Shown here: in pieces, positions 52,144-64,000 of the stretch | Layout of the letters: every line of letters begins with the position of its first letter | Numbering within the stretch: position 1 is the stretch's first letter | NCBI RefSeq assembly: GCF_018991925.1 | Contig: NW_024726235.1 | Span: 7,471,639-7,535,638, forward strand | From: Homarus americanus | Taxonomy: Eukaryota; Arthropoda; Malacostraca; Decapoda; Nephropidae | DNA length: 64,000 nucleotides | Direction: 5' to 3' | The notes under the pieces: generated by a model | Seen by the model: only the letters and a program-made list of their open reading frames with translations | What the model was told of the DNA's origin: nothing | Database searches by the model: none | Position numbers and translations under genes: made by a program

Positions 52144-52192
52144 TACATTATCAACTGTAATTAGTTAATTTATGTATTTTGTTTTATAGGTA

Positions 52193-52903
52193 CAGTCAAC
52201 CCTCGCTTTACGCGGTCCCACATTCCGCGTTTCCACGTTTACGCGGTACCCTGCCGAAACAGGAATGCTCACATTCCGCGGTGCGTGTACCCCTTTACGC
52301 GGAGAGCGGCTGGCGAGCCGCGCCATTTTTTGATTCAAACCTCCCGCCATCTCTCCCGCCATCCGCCATGTTGTGTAAGCTGCGCGAGCATGGTGCGCAC
52401 AAGGTCGCCCAGTCATCAAAGGATAACCGAGTTCTTCACCGCCACCCACCACAGCCGGCCCAAGTCAGTGATAGTGATAATTATAGTGAAGATATGGACT
52501 TATATGGACTTTGAGGGGTTTGACAAAGAGGCCCTGCAAGCCTCTATGGTGGATAGTGATACAATTGATACAAGTGATACAGGTGGGGGCCAATAATCTG
52601 CCCTCTGCCTCGGAACCACCGCCCATTCCTGTGTGCCCAGCCATCTTTTCTACTAATGTAAGTGTTAGAAAACCTAATATTATTGATATTTCTCTTAATT
52701 ATTAATTGTTTGTGCATACCATCATAAAGTTAAGATAATATTTTTACTACAACATAGTTGTGTGTCGTCAAAAAGTGGAGTTTGGGGGTCGGCCCGGACT
52801 CTATTTCAATTAATCCCATATGTTATGTTATTCACTTTACACGTTCCTCACTTTCTGCGGCACCCTGTGGGTTACATTAACCGCGTAAAGTGAGGGTTGA
52901 CTG
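52193..52903 (+). mobile_element. Family C deletion derivative 6 (CAGTCAACCCTCGCTTTACG)
   Basis: TA-flanked, 711 bp. Ends are inverted complements rich in ACGCGG. It keeps the transposase tail (CACCCACCACAGCCGGCCCA; TTTGAGGGGTTTGACAAAGA) and the post-coding block TCTTCTACTAATGTAAGTGT, both also found at 36.9 and 61.1 kb. No catalytic part. Confidence 0.88.
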
Positions 52904-55029
52904 TACTTTATTATCATTATTATTACAGTATTTATAATATAATCTTATTCATGTGTGTTTTGATAGCTGTGTACAGTACGTACTTATTAATGTTTCTACT
53001 GTATTTACAAAATGTAGCTTTCACTTGTGTATGGGGACCAATCAATTATTTATATCTTTGTTTCAATGGGAAACATTTTCAGGAACACATTAAGTTCATA
53101 AACTGGGGCCTGCCTGTACTCTTATACTGACAATTCACAGTTCATCTTTTTTCAATTCTCTCCTAACCAATTCTGAAGAGGTGTCCTTGTGGAACGTGAT
53201 ATACTGTTAGGTACCAGGACTAATGCCTGCCTTCACATATCCTCCTGTTCATAAATAAAATATGGCTCAAACGAATTTTACGAAAAGAAGATTGGGTAGG
53301 GAATTCAGTTAGCACTACAACCACAGTGTTACTCAGCCATACTTCTAATTTTTGTTAAGCCCACACCAAGGGAGTTAAATGGGGTGACCACATTCACTTC
53401 AATGTTAAAACCTTTTAGTAGATGATTCCAACCCGAAGGCTATGATCCGAGTTTGAGTAATTATGATTTTTTAATAAAAACTAATAAAAGATCATTCTTG
53501 TCTTGCTTATATAACAAGCAATGCCATTGATCTTACACACAAATGTCTACAAGTGTCTATCCATCTGTTATATCCTCAGAAATATTATCTCACATGCAAG
53601 CCATTTTTCAAACTGATAACCACCATTGGAAATTATTATTTTAAGTACTAAATTGTAAATACAGGCTCACTGAAAAGAAATTACAGTATTGTATACTGAA
53701 GCAAAGCTCTGCATCCCAGGCAATGCAAACACCTTCTAAAAATACATTTAAAACTGTTGCTGGTCAGTGCATGAACAGCTTGCATATGATACATGTAACA
53801 CTGAGTGGAAAAAAAGCAGAACCAAAATGCTGAGAGGATTATAAATAATAACTAAAGAAACTCATTAACAAGCTTTGGCACACTATCTAACTTGCTTTTG
53901 TATTGAATGGCACAGTATTTTCAATTTTACTTCAAAATAATACAGTGTATCAATATAAAAGCATTATTATTTCTGTTAAAACATGACTCCTAATACAATA
54001 ATTAGATTTTCAATAAAATTAGCATGACTTTGTTCAGTGTAAATTCTCTCCTTCCTGGTGAATCTGTACGCAAACTCTTTCCCTTTTCTAGCAAAAGTTT
54101 ATATTCTAGTTGAACCTTGACTGAGAGAAAAAATACGTATAGTGTGTACTACATGATAAAATGTTCACAGAAATAACTCTTATAAAGATTGGTATAAGAG
54201 AAATACTGTGATGAAAGTTTGACTAGCCGAGTCATATACTGTATAGTAACACATTTCTTAGTCTTACACAAGTAAAATATCTGTATGTGGAGAAAGATTT
54301 GTAATAATTAGCTTTACACTAACTTGTTTCTATCAGTGAAACTCGTAAATATAAGTAGGTACGTATAGTACTACATTATACCATTAAAATATATAATGAG
54401 GAAAATATTTATAAATTAGGATCATAAGAAGTGAAATACAAATTATCAAAATACAGTACTTATCTGCACATTACTGTACTATCAAATGTCATGATGAAGG
54501 AAACAAGTGAATAGTGTACTGTCATGTCTTTGGCCCATATTCACAGTCGACATGCCTGCTTTAAGAAACTAAGGTGGGTAGGGATCCTGATCCACTGGGT
54601 AGGGTTACTAACACGTGCAAAGCAGCAGGATGGCCGATGTGTGCTGAAAGTCAGTTGTCGTATGTGAACAAATGGCACTTGATTTAATATAATTCAGGAT
54701 GTTAATATTATTACTTTCTGTCCTACTTCATTTCTGATACAGATCCTTGATTATTGCGCCAGTTTGGTTCTCAGTTGCAAAGTGCCACTTAAAGATCACT
54801 GATAAGGATAGAAATATAGCCGCTTCCTTAGTGATTTGGCTGACCGAGTTGATTTTACATCATAATTTTTGATGCATTATACTTGCTATATGAATCTACT
54901 TGGACCCTAATCATCCTTTTCAATAATTCCTCTCAGAATATTATATCCCGGCTACATGCACTAAATATTCGTGGTACTATTAACCTGTATGGTAGCAGCC
55001 TCAAACTGATTTAACAAAAGGGTGCTATA
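52904..55029. other. No gene seen
   Basis: AT-rich sequence with no frame, TIR pair or repeat I can support. Confidence 0.45.
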
Positions 55030-56950
55030 CAGTGGCAGCTCATGAAAAAAGCATAAGTGAGACTGCAATTTTTTTAAATTTGCCACAGAAAAAACAAAAA
55101 ATTATTTACCTTAAGGTCCAGTTTGTGAGTTGACGTTCATGGCGTGAATACTCTGGGCCTGGGCATTACTTGAAAATAAACTCCATGCAGCAGCTCTTTG
55201 ATGTAGCAAAGTGATTAGTTACTTTTTCATTAAAGACCTTTATTTCTGTGCTCAGTTTATTTTCAATGGATTTCATTGCTAAAGCAGGTAATCTGTCATT
55301 CACCATGGTATTCCACAAGAAAGATTTGATTTTTTTTCAAGGTTGAAAAGCACCTTTATGTCTCAGCCGGTGTCATTGGTGTTGTTAGCATTATCTTGAT
55401 AAGCTTTACAGTTTCTGAGAATGTTGACTGTAGATAACTTTCATTACTAATATTTAAAAAATCTATGAGACTCTGATTTGCACAAATCTTCTCTAGTTCA
55501 CAAAGTTCAGTTCTCAATAAGCTTCAACTGCTTGTTCAAGTTCATTACCGGGAAAATTATGAGCACACTGTACTTTGGAAAGATGTTTATCAAAAGTAGC
55601 CTACTTGCTTCCAATGATTAACAAAACTAGATTTTTCTTTACATTGCATCAAGATATTACATCACAGACTTCTTCTACAGCCGCTGCTTTATTTCCTGAT
55701 CATTTTCAAATTTTTGGCTCCTTGACTTCATCACATTCACCTCTTATTTTCTGAATTGTTGAGTTGAACACATTTCAGGGGACATTAGCCTTTACTGCAT
55801 CAATGTTTCTAGACTGAACCCGAGAGAATAAGATATCTATGTGAGGCATTACTTTGGAGAATAATTCTAGCCAAAATTCAAATTCTGGATCATTCAAAGA
55901 TCTCTTGATACCTGCTGCATTATATCCAGTATCTCTTGGATTTGATGCTTCCAATGTATTGCTACATTCAAATACACTGTATTGCAGCTTTCATTTTATG
56001 TACAGCATTGACTGTTCTGCTTTTAAAATTAAAACATGTTGCAGATGGTTTTGGAATTCTATGGCTGGTATTCCTGATAGGCTATTGAAAAATATTCTGA
56101 AACTCTTTATTTTGCGATGTTGCCTGATCCCAAATCAGGTTAAGTTGGTGTGCATAGCAATGAATAAAATGTGCATTGGTAAAAATTTATTTTATTCTTA
56201 CCTATATACCTCTATTCACACCACTTAAAGCAGCTGCACCATCATATGTTTGTGCAATAAGCTTGTCTGGGCTATTGCCAATCAGAGTATGGAATTCATC
56301 AAGCAACACACTGGCCAAGGCTTCTGCTGTCTGGTTGACGGGTTGAAAAAACCCCAGAATCTTACAACTGTTTTTCCTTGTACTTCATACCTTATCACAA
56401 TTACCATTTGTGCTTTATCATAAATATCAACGGTTTCATCACACATTACTGCTAGATAATCTGCATCATTTACTTCTTCCTTGATCTTTTTTTGACATAT
56501 GATGAACATAGATTCTAGCAGTTCATTTTGTATGGTTATTGATGTATGGTTTTTGATGTTGCCATACTTAAATGAGCTTTTAAACTAGACCCCAGTGCAC
56601 AGGCAAAATCTAACAAACCACAAAATACTTCTGGGTTTTTCGAGCTTGTTGTTTCATCATGTCCAATGAGAGGGAGCTCAAACTTTCCAATAAATTTACA
56701 CAATCTACGATATTTGATGAGACATCACCAGGAAATATGCAGGGTCTGTGGTCTTTCTGAGGTATATGAGCCTCAGTCAGATCAAAGAAGTGGGCTTTTG
56801 GAAATCTTCAAAAACCTTTCAAAACAGCTATCTTCATCTATCTCTGAAAGATGCTTCACATGTGGTGGTACTGGGGTCCCCTCCCCCACCTAGTTAATCT
56901 CCACAACCACGACCTTACAGCTGCATGCTCATTATCAGCCGAGATTATTT
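55030..56950 (-). pseudogene. hAT transposase of the ZMYM-like type, decayed
   Basis: Minus-strand scraps in family order: HDETTSSKNPEVFCGLLDFA (about 56660-56600), then DADYLAVMCDETVDIYDKAQ followed by MVIVIRYEV (about 56470-56385; the DET box is the first catalytic region), and LPALAMKSIENKL (about 55295-55255) from the C-terminal dimerisation end. Frames between are broken. CAGTGGCAGCTCATG at 55030 looks like a hAT terminal repeat. The other end was not found. Such transposases have been domesticated in animals, but this copy is disrupted. Confidence 0.75.
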
Positions 56951-57053
56951 AACACCTGTAAATAACTGACAATCTTCGAATGTATATGAAAACAAGACTT
57001 TCTGCCACCAACAAACTCATTTCCAATCAGTTTTGAAGATATTTATCTCAGTA

Positions 57054-58414
57054 CAGGTATCTCTCGAGATACGAACGTTCGTGATATGAAAATTTGGTTA
57101 CTAATTTCCTAAATTGATACCACTTTTTCATGTTATGAAAACTTTCCCTGCATTTCGAATTTGAGTCCTGACAAAATTTCAAATTACATGCCCCCGGGAG
57201 TCAACTGGGGAGGCCACATCCTCCTAGCGCTCTCCCTACCAGGCTGAGGCTGAAGTGTATGTTATATTTTGGTTATTTTACATCTCATTATTTTGGGTAT
57301 ATAAACATAACTTTCAGTTACAGGGGTTCCCAATTAGGAGTAAATTACCCCACAGTGGTAACCTGGCATTTTTCAGGGGTAATGACAGTCCATCAGATAA
57401 GGCTGACAGGTGCTTTTTTTGGTAATATTTTGTTTTTCTGCTTCAGTCCTCCTGAACATTTGCAGCAAAGATAGAAACAGACTGAACACTAAAAGTAATA
57501 TCAGATGTTCCCTGACAAAGTTATCACCACATATTTAAGAAATATTAACCAACTCAGATCTTCTTAATTTAATGAACTGTTGTATTTCATGTTCAATATT
57601 GTAACTACTCTACAATACACAAATAGCAATAAAGGTGTAATAGAAATTTAATAGTGAGTTTTATTTGCCATCACGCAAAACATGGCAATGAAGAGAGCGG
57701 GTTTGACAGTGGGGGTAATGAGTATTGTTGTCAGGTCTATTTTGGGGTAATGCCAAAAACTAATTGGGAACTGCTGACTGTTACATGCACACACAATCCT
57801 ACACACAGAATGTGAAAAAATAATACAAAATAATTATCATAAGGTGAAAACATAAAGGGAATAAATATTTCTTTGTGCACCAATGAAAGTTAGCAGTTAC
57901 ATGCACACACAATCCTACATACATAATAAGCCAAAAAAATAGAGAAATAACTATCATAAGGTCAAAAACATAAAGGGAATAAACATTTCTTTGTGTGTGA
58001 GAGCGGGGAGGGAGTGTTGTGGGGCGGCAGAGGTGGCTGGACTGGTTGCTATGGCAATGCTAAAGGGCAGCCACACGTCAAATTGCCAGGGTCTATGCAA
58101 ATGGCACCGCTGGTGGCTGTATTAAACTTGTTTTTGTTTTTCCTTAATAGTTTTGGCTACATATTTTAATCTAGATAGTATTTTATTAATGTTTTTAATG
58201 TGTTAGGTAGTAAATTACATTAGTTGTGTACAGTGCTATTTATCATTAGTTGGTAGGTTTTTTCTTGTTTGTTAATCAATTTCAAGTTTTGCGGTATTTT
58301 TGTCATGGAGGAACCTAATCCTATTTTCCCATGTTTTTCTATTCAAAATACGAAAATTCACCTAATGAATGTTTCTTTTTAAACCTAACCCAGTCGTATC
58401 TCGAAGGATACTTG
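57054..58414 (+). mobile_element. TIR element (CAGGTATCTCTCGAGATACG) with nested insertion
   Basis: The left end is TA-CAGGTATCTCTCGAGATACG. The right end is the inverse of CAAGTATCCTTCGAGATACG. The interior includes a roughly 115-bp tandem duplication (57781-57890 and 57895-57995; TACATGCACACACAATCCTA ... AACATAAAGGGAATAAA). Part of the interior is shared with 60070-60160. Confidence 0.65.
57321..57776 (+). mobile_element. hAT-like MITE nested in the element above
   Basis: The left end is CAGGGGTTCCCAATTAGGAG and the right end is the inverse of CAGCAGTTCCCAATTAGTTT. Flanking bases TTCAGTTA / GACTGTTA are a decayed 8-bp duplication. The uninterrupted site CAGTTACATGCACACAC survives in paralogous copies at about 57894 and 60074. 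Confidence 0.65.
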
Positions 58415-60263
58415 CTATATAAAAAGCTGGAGGGAAAAAAGCCTTTATTCATTGGAACTGTCATAAGTGGGTACCCTCTCCATATGAATTATTCCAATGA
58501 TCCTGATAAGAAATCTGATCACTGGGACTGCCTTGGGGTCTGTAGGCATTTCTAAATAATGACACGTGACAGTGCACCCAATCGATCAGGTGGCATAGCG
58601 ACTGTGAATACAGGCCCGTTCTCACACAAAGTTTCACACTGAGAGGAATAGCTTGTGCCATGATGAAGTAAAAATAACATTAGCAAATTGTTCATACATA
58701 TTTACAATTGAGACTGTTGCTGTATCATAGATTATGTCTGCCATTAAGTAAGTTAATACTGTACTTAGTATGTTTAATAAAGCAAAGTACAGTATGTCAT
58801 TTAAGAAGAAAATCATAATTCAGCTTAAAGTCTTTAAATGTTATAACTGGTAATTTTAGTGTATGATTGTTTTTAACAAACATTTCTAGTTTTCCTGTTC
58901 TGGTTGTTTTAGATTTTTGATAGCACAAACTGGAAATGAATAATGCATAATGTGAATACTGCACTGTACAGTACTGTATAAGCAAAATTTTTAATAAAGT
59001 ACACTATTTAACAGAAGTACTATACTGTACCTATTTCATGTAGTATGTAGTCATTTATTATGTCACAAGAGATAAATATATTTTGAAAATTAACAAATCA
59101 AGAGAATGCATTGCAATGTAATGTACAATAATTCATATGTACAACAAACAGGCTCTAATTTTGTGTTCTGATGAGTAAAGTTTAAGAAGATGAAAAATAG
59201 CAAGTCATCAGTGACAGCACAGAAATGTGTTCTCTGTATATTGACTTAAGGATACTGACACAAAAGAGAACCATCAAGAAAATATTTGGACTCCAGATAA
59301 TTCAGGGTTGCAGAACCACCCATCTTCTACCCAGTGTCAAGTTGTCTTATGTATTACAATAATTTCTTTTTCTAGATAAAGGACTACAAAGATTAGGTCT
59401 CTGGTCCCACAAACACACTTTCTTCACTAACACCTTAATATTCCAGTAAAGTGACTGGATAAGGAAGGTATTAGGCTAAAAGTCAAAATTAACCACACTT
59501 GGGGTAATGACTAAACAACACCAGATATGCTGCATTGCTGGTTATGCATACTATTCTGTAAAATCCAAATGCATCTCCCATAAATATACTATTTTAAAGA
59601 ATTAATTTTTACTAAAAATAAAATACTGTCAATGAGATTAACAATGAAATTTCATGTTTTGGCCAACAACACACCATTACTGGAGGATTATACCAGGACA
59701 TATTTAAAACACAAAGGGGGAAAGTTCACAAGATGATGAATTACTGTATATTCTTGCCCAATGATGGTTTATCAGTACAACTATCTTTAATTGTTGATTT
59801 AAAGAGAAAGTTCAAGGATTCAAGTGCTTATATAATGCCAGCTTATACAAGGAAATAACTACAGGTTGACCGCCGAGTTTCAGGCAAACACTGGTCCACA
59901 ACCTCTGATGGTCCAGACAGTTTTATGGTGGCAGAATTTCAAATTTATCGCACATTTATGGTGAACAATAGCTACCCGGGGCATGCTCGCTATCCTTACC
60001 AGGCTGTGAGGTGTTATGGTTATCTTTTAACTAATAATTTCAGATATACATAACTTTATTTTATTTTTTACTCAGTTACATGCACACACACAATCTTACA
60101 TTCAGAATGTGCAAAAACAAACTTATCATAAAAGGAAATAAACTTTCTTTGTGTGTTAAGAGGTCACACTAAGTGGGGGAGGGTGGAGTTAGTGATCTCA
60201 GTTGTCTCTCATGTGTAGTCAAGCGAATGACAAATTTTGTCGTCCAGCAGCCAAATGGGAATA
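58415..60263. other. No gene; possible remnant element at 59865-60240
   Basis: Mostly unique AT-rich DNA. From 59865, CAGGTTGACCGCCGAGTTTC begins sequence that shares TACATGCACACACAATC and GGAATAAACTTTCTTTGTGT with the 57.8-58.0 kb interior. It is probably a relative of that element, with its right end overwritten by the next transposon. Confidence 0.4.
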
Positions 60264-61395
60264 CAGCATAGTCTCGATTTACGCGGATTTTGTTTACGCG
60301 TTTGGTCATTTACGCGGTGCCTTGCCAGAATGAAATGTTTTAATTATGCGGTAAATTTCATCATTTACGCGGCGAGCGGCTGGAGAGATCAAGACGCGCC
60401 GCGCCATTTTTTACTCACGTGGTCCATTCTTGGCCATACGCGGGAAGCAGCGCAGTGAGGGGTGAGCATTAGGTCGCTCTTACATTATCGCTGACGTCAT
60501 ATGACGTATCGGACTGTGATTGGGTCATGCATCCTTACCTCCCTCCGCCGCTAGCTGTGATTGGTTTAATGTAACATGACGTGCCTTGCCACCAGAGGGA
60601 AGGAGTCGCTGACCTAGCCGGGCCACTCTCATTGTTCTCAGTTCTCCGCGTATACAGTTCTCTCTTGTGCCTGCTATTCCCCTCACAATGGCTTCCGCTG
60701 GACCCCCACCACCCCAGAAAAACCTTGAACCTGGACCAAGCCATGGTTAAGTGAAGGAAGTCATCGAGTTGGGGGAGAAAATCAATCTCATACTTGACAA
60801 AGACACAGTCAAGCATTGGCATGAAGTGTCTAATAACCTTCTGTCGAAAATTATGGAGCCGTATGTCCAGATGTATCACGACAACATCAATGTGAGTCGT
60901 CGGTGTAGTATTACAGACATCTTCGCCCGCAACCCACCACAACCACAGCCAGCCTGAGTCAGTGATAGTGACAGTGACGATATGGACTTTGAGGAGTTTG
61001 TCAGGGAGGCCCTGCAAACCTCTGTGCATAGTGATAGTGATTCACAGGAGGGCAACTAATCTGCCCTCTGCCTAGGAACCAGCCGCCATTCCCGTATACC
61101 GACCCATCTCTTCTACTAACGTAAGTGTTAAACCTTGATTTTTCTTTTACCTGGTACAGTATATTATTCTCTTATTGATATTTCTCTTCTATATTATGTG
61201 TGTGTGCATACCATCATAAAATTAAGATACTATTTTTACTACAATGTATGTATTGTGTCGGAAAAAGTGGAGTTTGGGGGTCGGCCCAGTCTCTATTTCA
61301 ATTAATCCCATATGTTCTGTTATTTCGTTTACGTGTTTCTCGTTTTACGCGGACCTCCACGGGTTCAATTGACCGCGTAAATGGAGACTATACTG
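60264..61395 (+). mobile_element. Family C deletion derivative 7, retains promoter and both transposase ends
   Basis: TA-CAGCATAGTCTCGATTTACG at the left and the inverse of CAGTATAGTCTCCATTTACG plus TA at the right; 1132 bp. It keeps the CRE/CCAAT promoter block (60490-60585) and the transposase start at ATG 60688 (MASAGPPPPQKNLE...). An internal deletion follows, then the C-terminal part (VSNNLLSKIMEPYVQMYHDN, CSITDIFARNPPQPQPA-stop at 60957). Confidence 0.9.
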
Positions 61396-62265
61396 TACTG
61401 TACTGTCGAGTATTTTTTTTCATATTACAGTATTTTATTTATTATTATCATTTTGATTTGTTCCTCACAGTTACGGGTATATATTATCTTATTCCTCTTA
61501 GGAGTTGGTAACTGGTGGGAATTCAGTTTCAAGAGTTGTTAATACTGATCAAAGCATCAGCTGTTGTGGTGGTGGTCACGGCCAAGACATGTTGGTGTGA
61601 ATTTGATGTGTTGTTACAAATTATGTCTAGAATTTTACCTATAACTGTACCCTCGTTAATTTGGATCATTATACCCTGTACTTCAAATTTCGGCTTAATT
61701 CCTTTGGTTATTGAAAAGTTAATTAAACATTTTGAATTCGGAATGAATCCGAAATAACCGAGCGGTTCTGAAGTCTATTAATATTATGGGAATATATTAT
61801 GAAATAAATTAAGATGAATGAATTATAGTAATAGAATAAGAATTAGATAAAGATACTGTACAAAACTAAGTTTGGTGTGTAGCTAGGAAGAGGAGGTTGT
61901 GGAGGAGGGGCAACTCACCACCTCCTGCTTGGCGGCCCACGATCCCTTCATAACAACAGTATGCAGTTCTCCATAATCCCCATATTATTTTGGTTCATTT
62001 GGTGCTGGGTTAAAAATTTTTTTTTGAAAAGTAATTAATTTTCTCCCCCAAATCCCACTCTCAATCCCAGATGAGCTATTGTGCTGTACTGTAGTATATC
62101 TTCAGTCTCTTGTTTACAGAGTGGTAACAACTGATTGGTCTAGCTGACCTGCTCTCACAAATAATGTTGCCAGCACTCACCATCTCTCAAGCACCATTGT
62201 TGTCATTGCTCAAGAGGGTTGGTGCTTACCACAGGATCCGTCTTGAGCACTTAGTAAAATATTGT
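61396..62265. other. No gene; possible TIR remnant at 61644-61775
   Basis: CTGTACCCTCGTTAATTTGG and, further on, GAAATAACCGAGCGG resemble ends of a pogo-like family but do not pair cleanly. The rest is unremarkable. Confidence 0.35.
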
Positions 62266-62400
62266 AGCATACCGTATATACTCGTCTATAACCCCCCCTT
62301 GTGTATAGGTCGACCCTGATTTTTTGACCAAGAAATCGTTAATTTATGATATTCCTCGTTTATAGGTCGACCCAAGTTTTTGAGGGTAATGGAACAACAA
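62266..62400 (+). mobile_element. Possible transposon end (ACCGTATATACTCGTCTATA)
   Basis: The head is ACCGTATATACTCGTCTATA, with ATAGGTCGACCC repeated twice within 70 bases. It resembles the head at 40911. No partner end was found in the window. Confidence 0.4.
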
Positions 62401-62565
62401 AACCTTCAGTAAAAACACTACGTCCTATAACTGAGGCTCGCCGTGCCCGAAACACCGAGTGCCGAAGGCAAATTGTTTACCATTTATTATTACGACACGA
62501 CACTTTACACTACTTTACACTGAAACGAGGGTAGTTTCAACAAAAATATTGTATATTTCCATTCA

Positions 62566-63632
62566 AGTATTTATTCAAGTCAATTAGGAGGGAATATTAT
62601 TGTAATACAACAGTTTCTTAACTAAACCATTCAAAAAGCGATTACGGTAACATCTTTTGAACGAAAGAAAGCGAAAGTCATTGTTTTCGTCACGATTTTA
62701 TCCCACTTTCCACTGTAATACGTATGTAATTTCAGCAAAAATATTACATTTCCGTGAATGCATTATATCAAGCACAGTATGAATAGAATATCATTGTAAT
62801 ATAACAGAATTTTAACCGAAAACTATTAAAAAAACGAGTAACATCTCAAGCACATCGGAAACTTAGGTAAAGTCTTTTGTTTTCGTCATGTATTTTATCC
62901 TATTTTACATTGAAATACATCACGTTTCAGCAAAACTACTATTTATTTCCGAGAATATATTCATTCAGGCGCAGTTTAGGTAAAATATACATGTGATGTA
63001 ATAGTTTTTAACTGAAAACGATTCGAAAAACACGTACCCTCTAGCCTTGATCAAGGAGAGGACTGGGAGAAGCTGTTTGGTGCTGCAGACGATGACAAGG
63101 AAAATGATTTTGATGGATTTTAATGAAAATATTCCGAAATATGGTATCGTAGTATTTATTCAAGTCAATTAGGATAGAATATTATTGTAATACAACAGTT
63201 TTTTAACTAAAAACCATTCGAAAAGCGATTACGGTAACATCTTTTGAACGAACGAAAGCGAAAGTCATTGTTTTCGTCACGATTTTATCCCACTTTCCAC
63301 TGTAATATGTACGTCATTTCAGCAAAAATATTACATTTCCGTGAATGCATTATATCAAGCACAGTATGAATAGAATACCATTGTAATATAACAATATTTT
63401 AACCAAAAACTATTAAAAAAACGAGTAACTTCTCTTGAACATCGGAAGGCTCGGTAAAATCTTTTGTTTTCGTCATGTATTTTATCCTATTTTACATTAA
63501 AATATACATCATGTTTCAGCAAAACTACTATTTATTTCCGAGAATATATTCATTCAGGCGCAGTTTAGGTAAAATATACATGTGATGTAACAGTTTTTTT
63601 ACTGAAAACGATTCGAAAAACACGTGTACCGT
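62566..63632. repeat. Higher-order tandem repeat (two units of about 580 bp)
   Basis: 62566-63045 and 63145-63632 are near-identical, separated by about 100 bp of unrelated sequence. Each unit itself holds related subunits of about 195 bp. Landmarks are CGTCACGATTTTATCCCACT versus CGTCATGTATTTTATCCTAT, and ATTTCAGCAAAAATATTACA versus GTTTCAGCAAAACTACTATT. The spacer at 63046-63123 reads like the acidic end of a protein (EDWEKLFGAADDDKENDFDG F-stop). Confidence 0.85.
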
Positions 63633-64000
63633 CTAGCTGATACTCAACAGCTGGTGGTGCGTCAAGCGTCGTTGTAAACAATAGGAGGTTGAAGTAGATT
63701 ACCGGGTATTATATTAAGTGTGAATTATAGAAAAGGTTTTTATTACCGGTATTTTTTGTAGATCAATGAGAACTGTGATACCGTATATGATATGATAAGT
63801 TAGCCTGTGCTAAGAACTTCAACATAGACTACTGAAAACACGTTGTAAGGTAATTTAGCCTATTGTAAGTTGGTGAGCTTCATTTACTGAAGGAACTGCA
63901 CAACTTTTCATTACTAATTGGTACATATTTTACGTTTCCATTGTTTACTGGCAGTAAATGGTAAATATTTTTCATGTCTGAAGCTAAAAGTTGCTCCTCG

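Noticed and set aside
52897..53130. 77-aa hydrophobic + strand frame
   Set aside because: It begins at the transposon edge in AT-rich DNA, and the Leu/Tyr/Ile composition is as expected by chance.

Overview
This is eukaryotic, AT-rich, repeat-saturated DNA, most like a decapod crustacean. The clues are a spliced animal gene with a 6.7 kb intron, very long (AT)n tracts, a Penelope-like element with a GIY-YIG-type tail, interspersed repeats of a kind I associate with decapods, CR1-like and RNase H-bearing LINEs, and swarms of CAG-ended TA-inserting DNA transposons. The species cannot be read from the sequence.

Host genes. One gene is recognised with confidence: an ARL6IP4 (SRp25-like, nuclear splicing-associated) orthologue on the + strand. 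Its coding exons are 2450-3204 and 9954-10086, joined by a phase-2 intron, giving 295 aa. Inside that intron, on the opposite strand, lies a candidate two-exon gene (6268-6185 joined to 5171-4962, 97 aa). It has matching phase-0 splice sites, a poly(A) signal, and YY1-like and CRE-like motifs upstream. I do not recognise the product.

Layout. 1-2.1 kb: 5' part of a LINE (minus strand; ORF1 and ORF2 endonuclease). 2.4-10.1 kb: ARL6IP4, its intron filled with interspersed repeats, a MITE and an RNase H-type LINE remnant. 10.4-16.9 kb: AT microsatellites, a hairpin and a 1 kb TIR element. 16.9-20.6 kb: a TIR element apparently interrupted by a decayed LINE. 22-27.3 kb: MITEs and another LINE tail. 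27.4-32.3 kb: two abutting minisatellites of opposite strand skew. 33.7-44.5 kb: a cluster of Tigger/pogo-like transposons (one full-length but broken, several deletion derivatives) and two Penelope fragments. 44.52-44.62 kb: a 100-N assembly gap, followed by more of the GT-skewed satellite and a CR1-like LINE (minus strand). 48-53 kb: MITEs and degenerate minisatellites. 55-57 kb: a decayed hAT (ZMYM-type) transposase. 57-61.4 kb: nested TIR elements. 62.3-63.6 kb: a higher-order tandem repeat.

How the parts relate. Most of the sequence is explained by waves of CAG-ended Tc1/mariner-superfamily elements. The full-length element at 33.7-36.3 kb supplies the transposase type, promoter and tail sequences that survive as scraps in elements at 36.7, 52.2 and 60.3 kb. 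The whole window is also peppered with TAC(A/T)GTA words, the form that known CAG-ended elements leave as excision footprints. Most long His/Thr/Pro, Ile/Tyr or Ser-rich frames are shadows of simple repeats.
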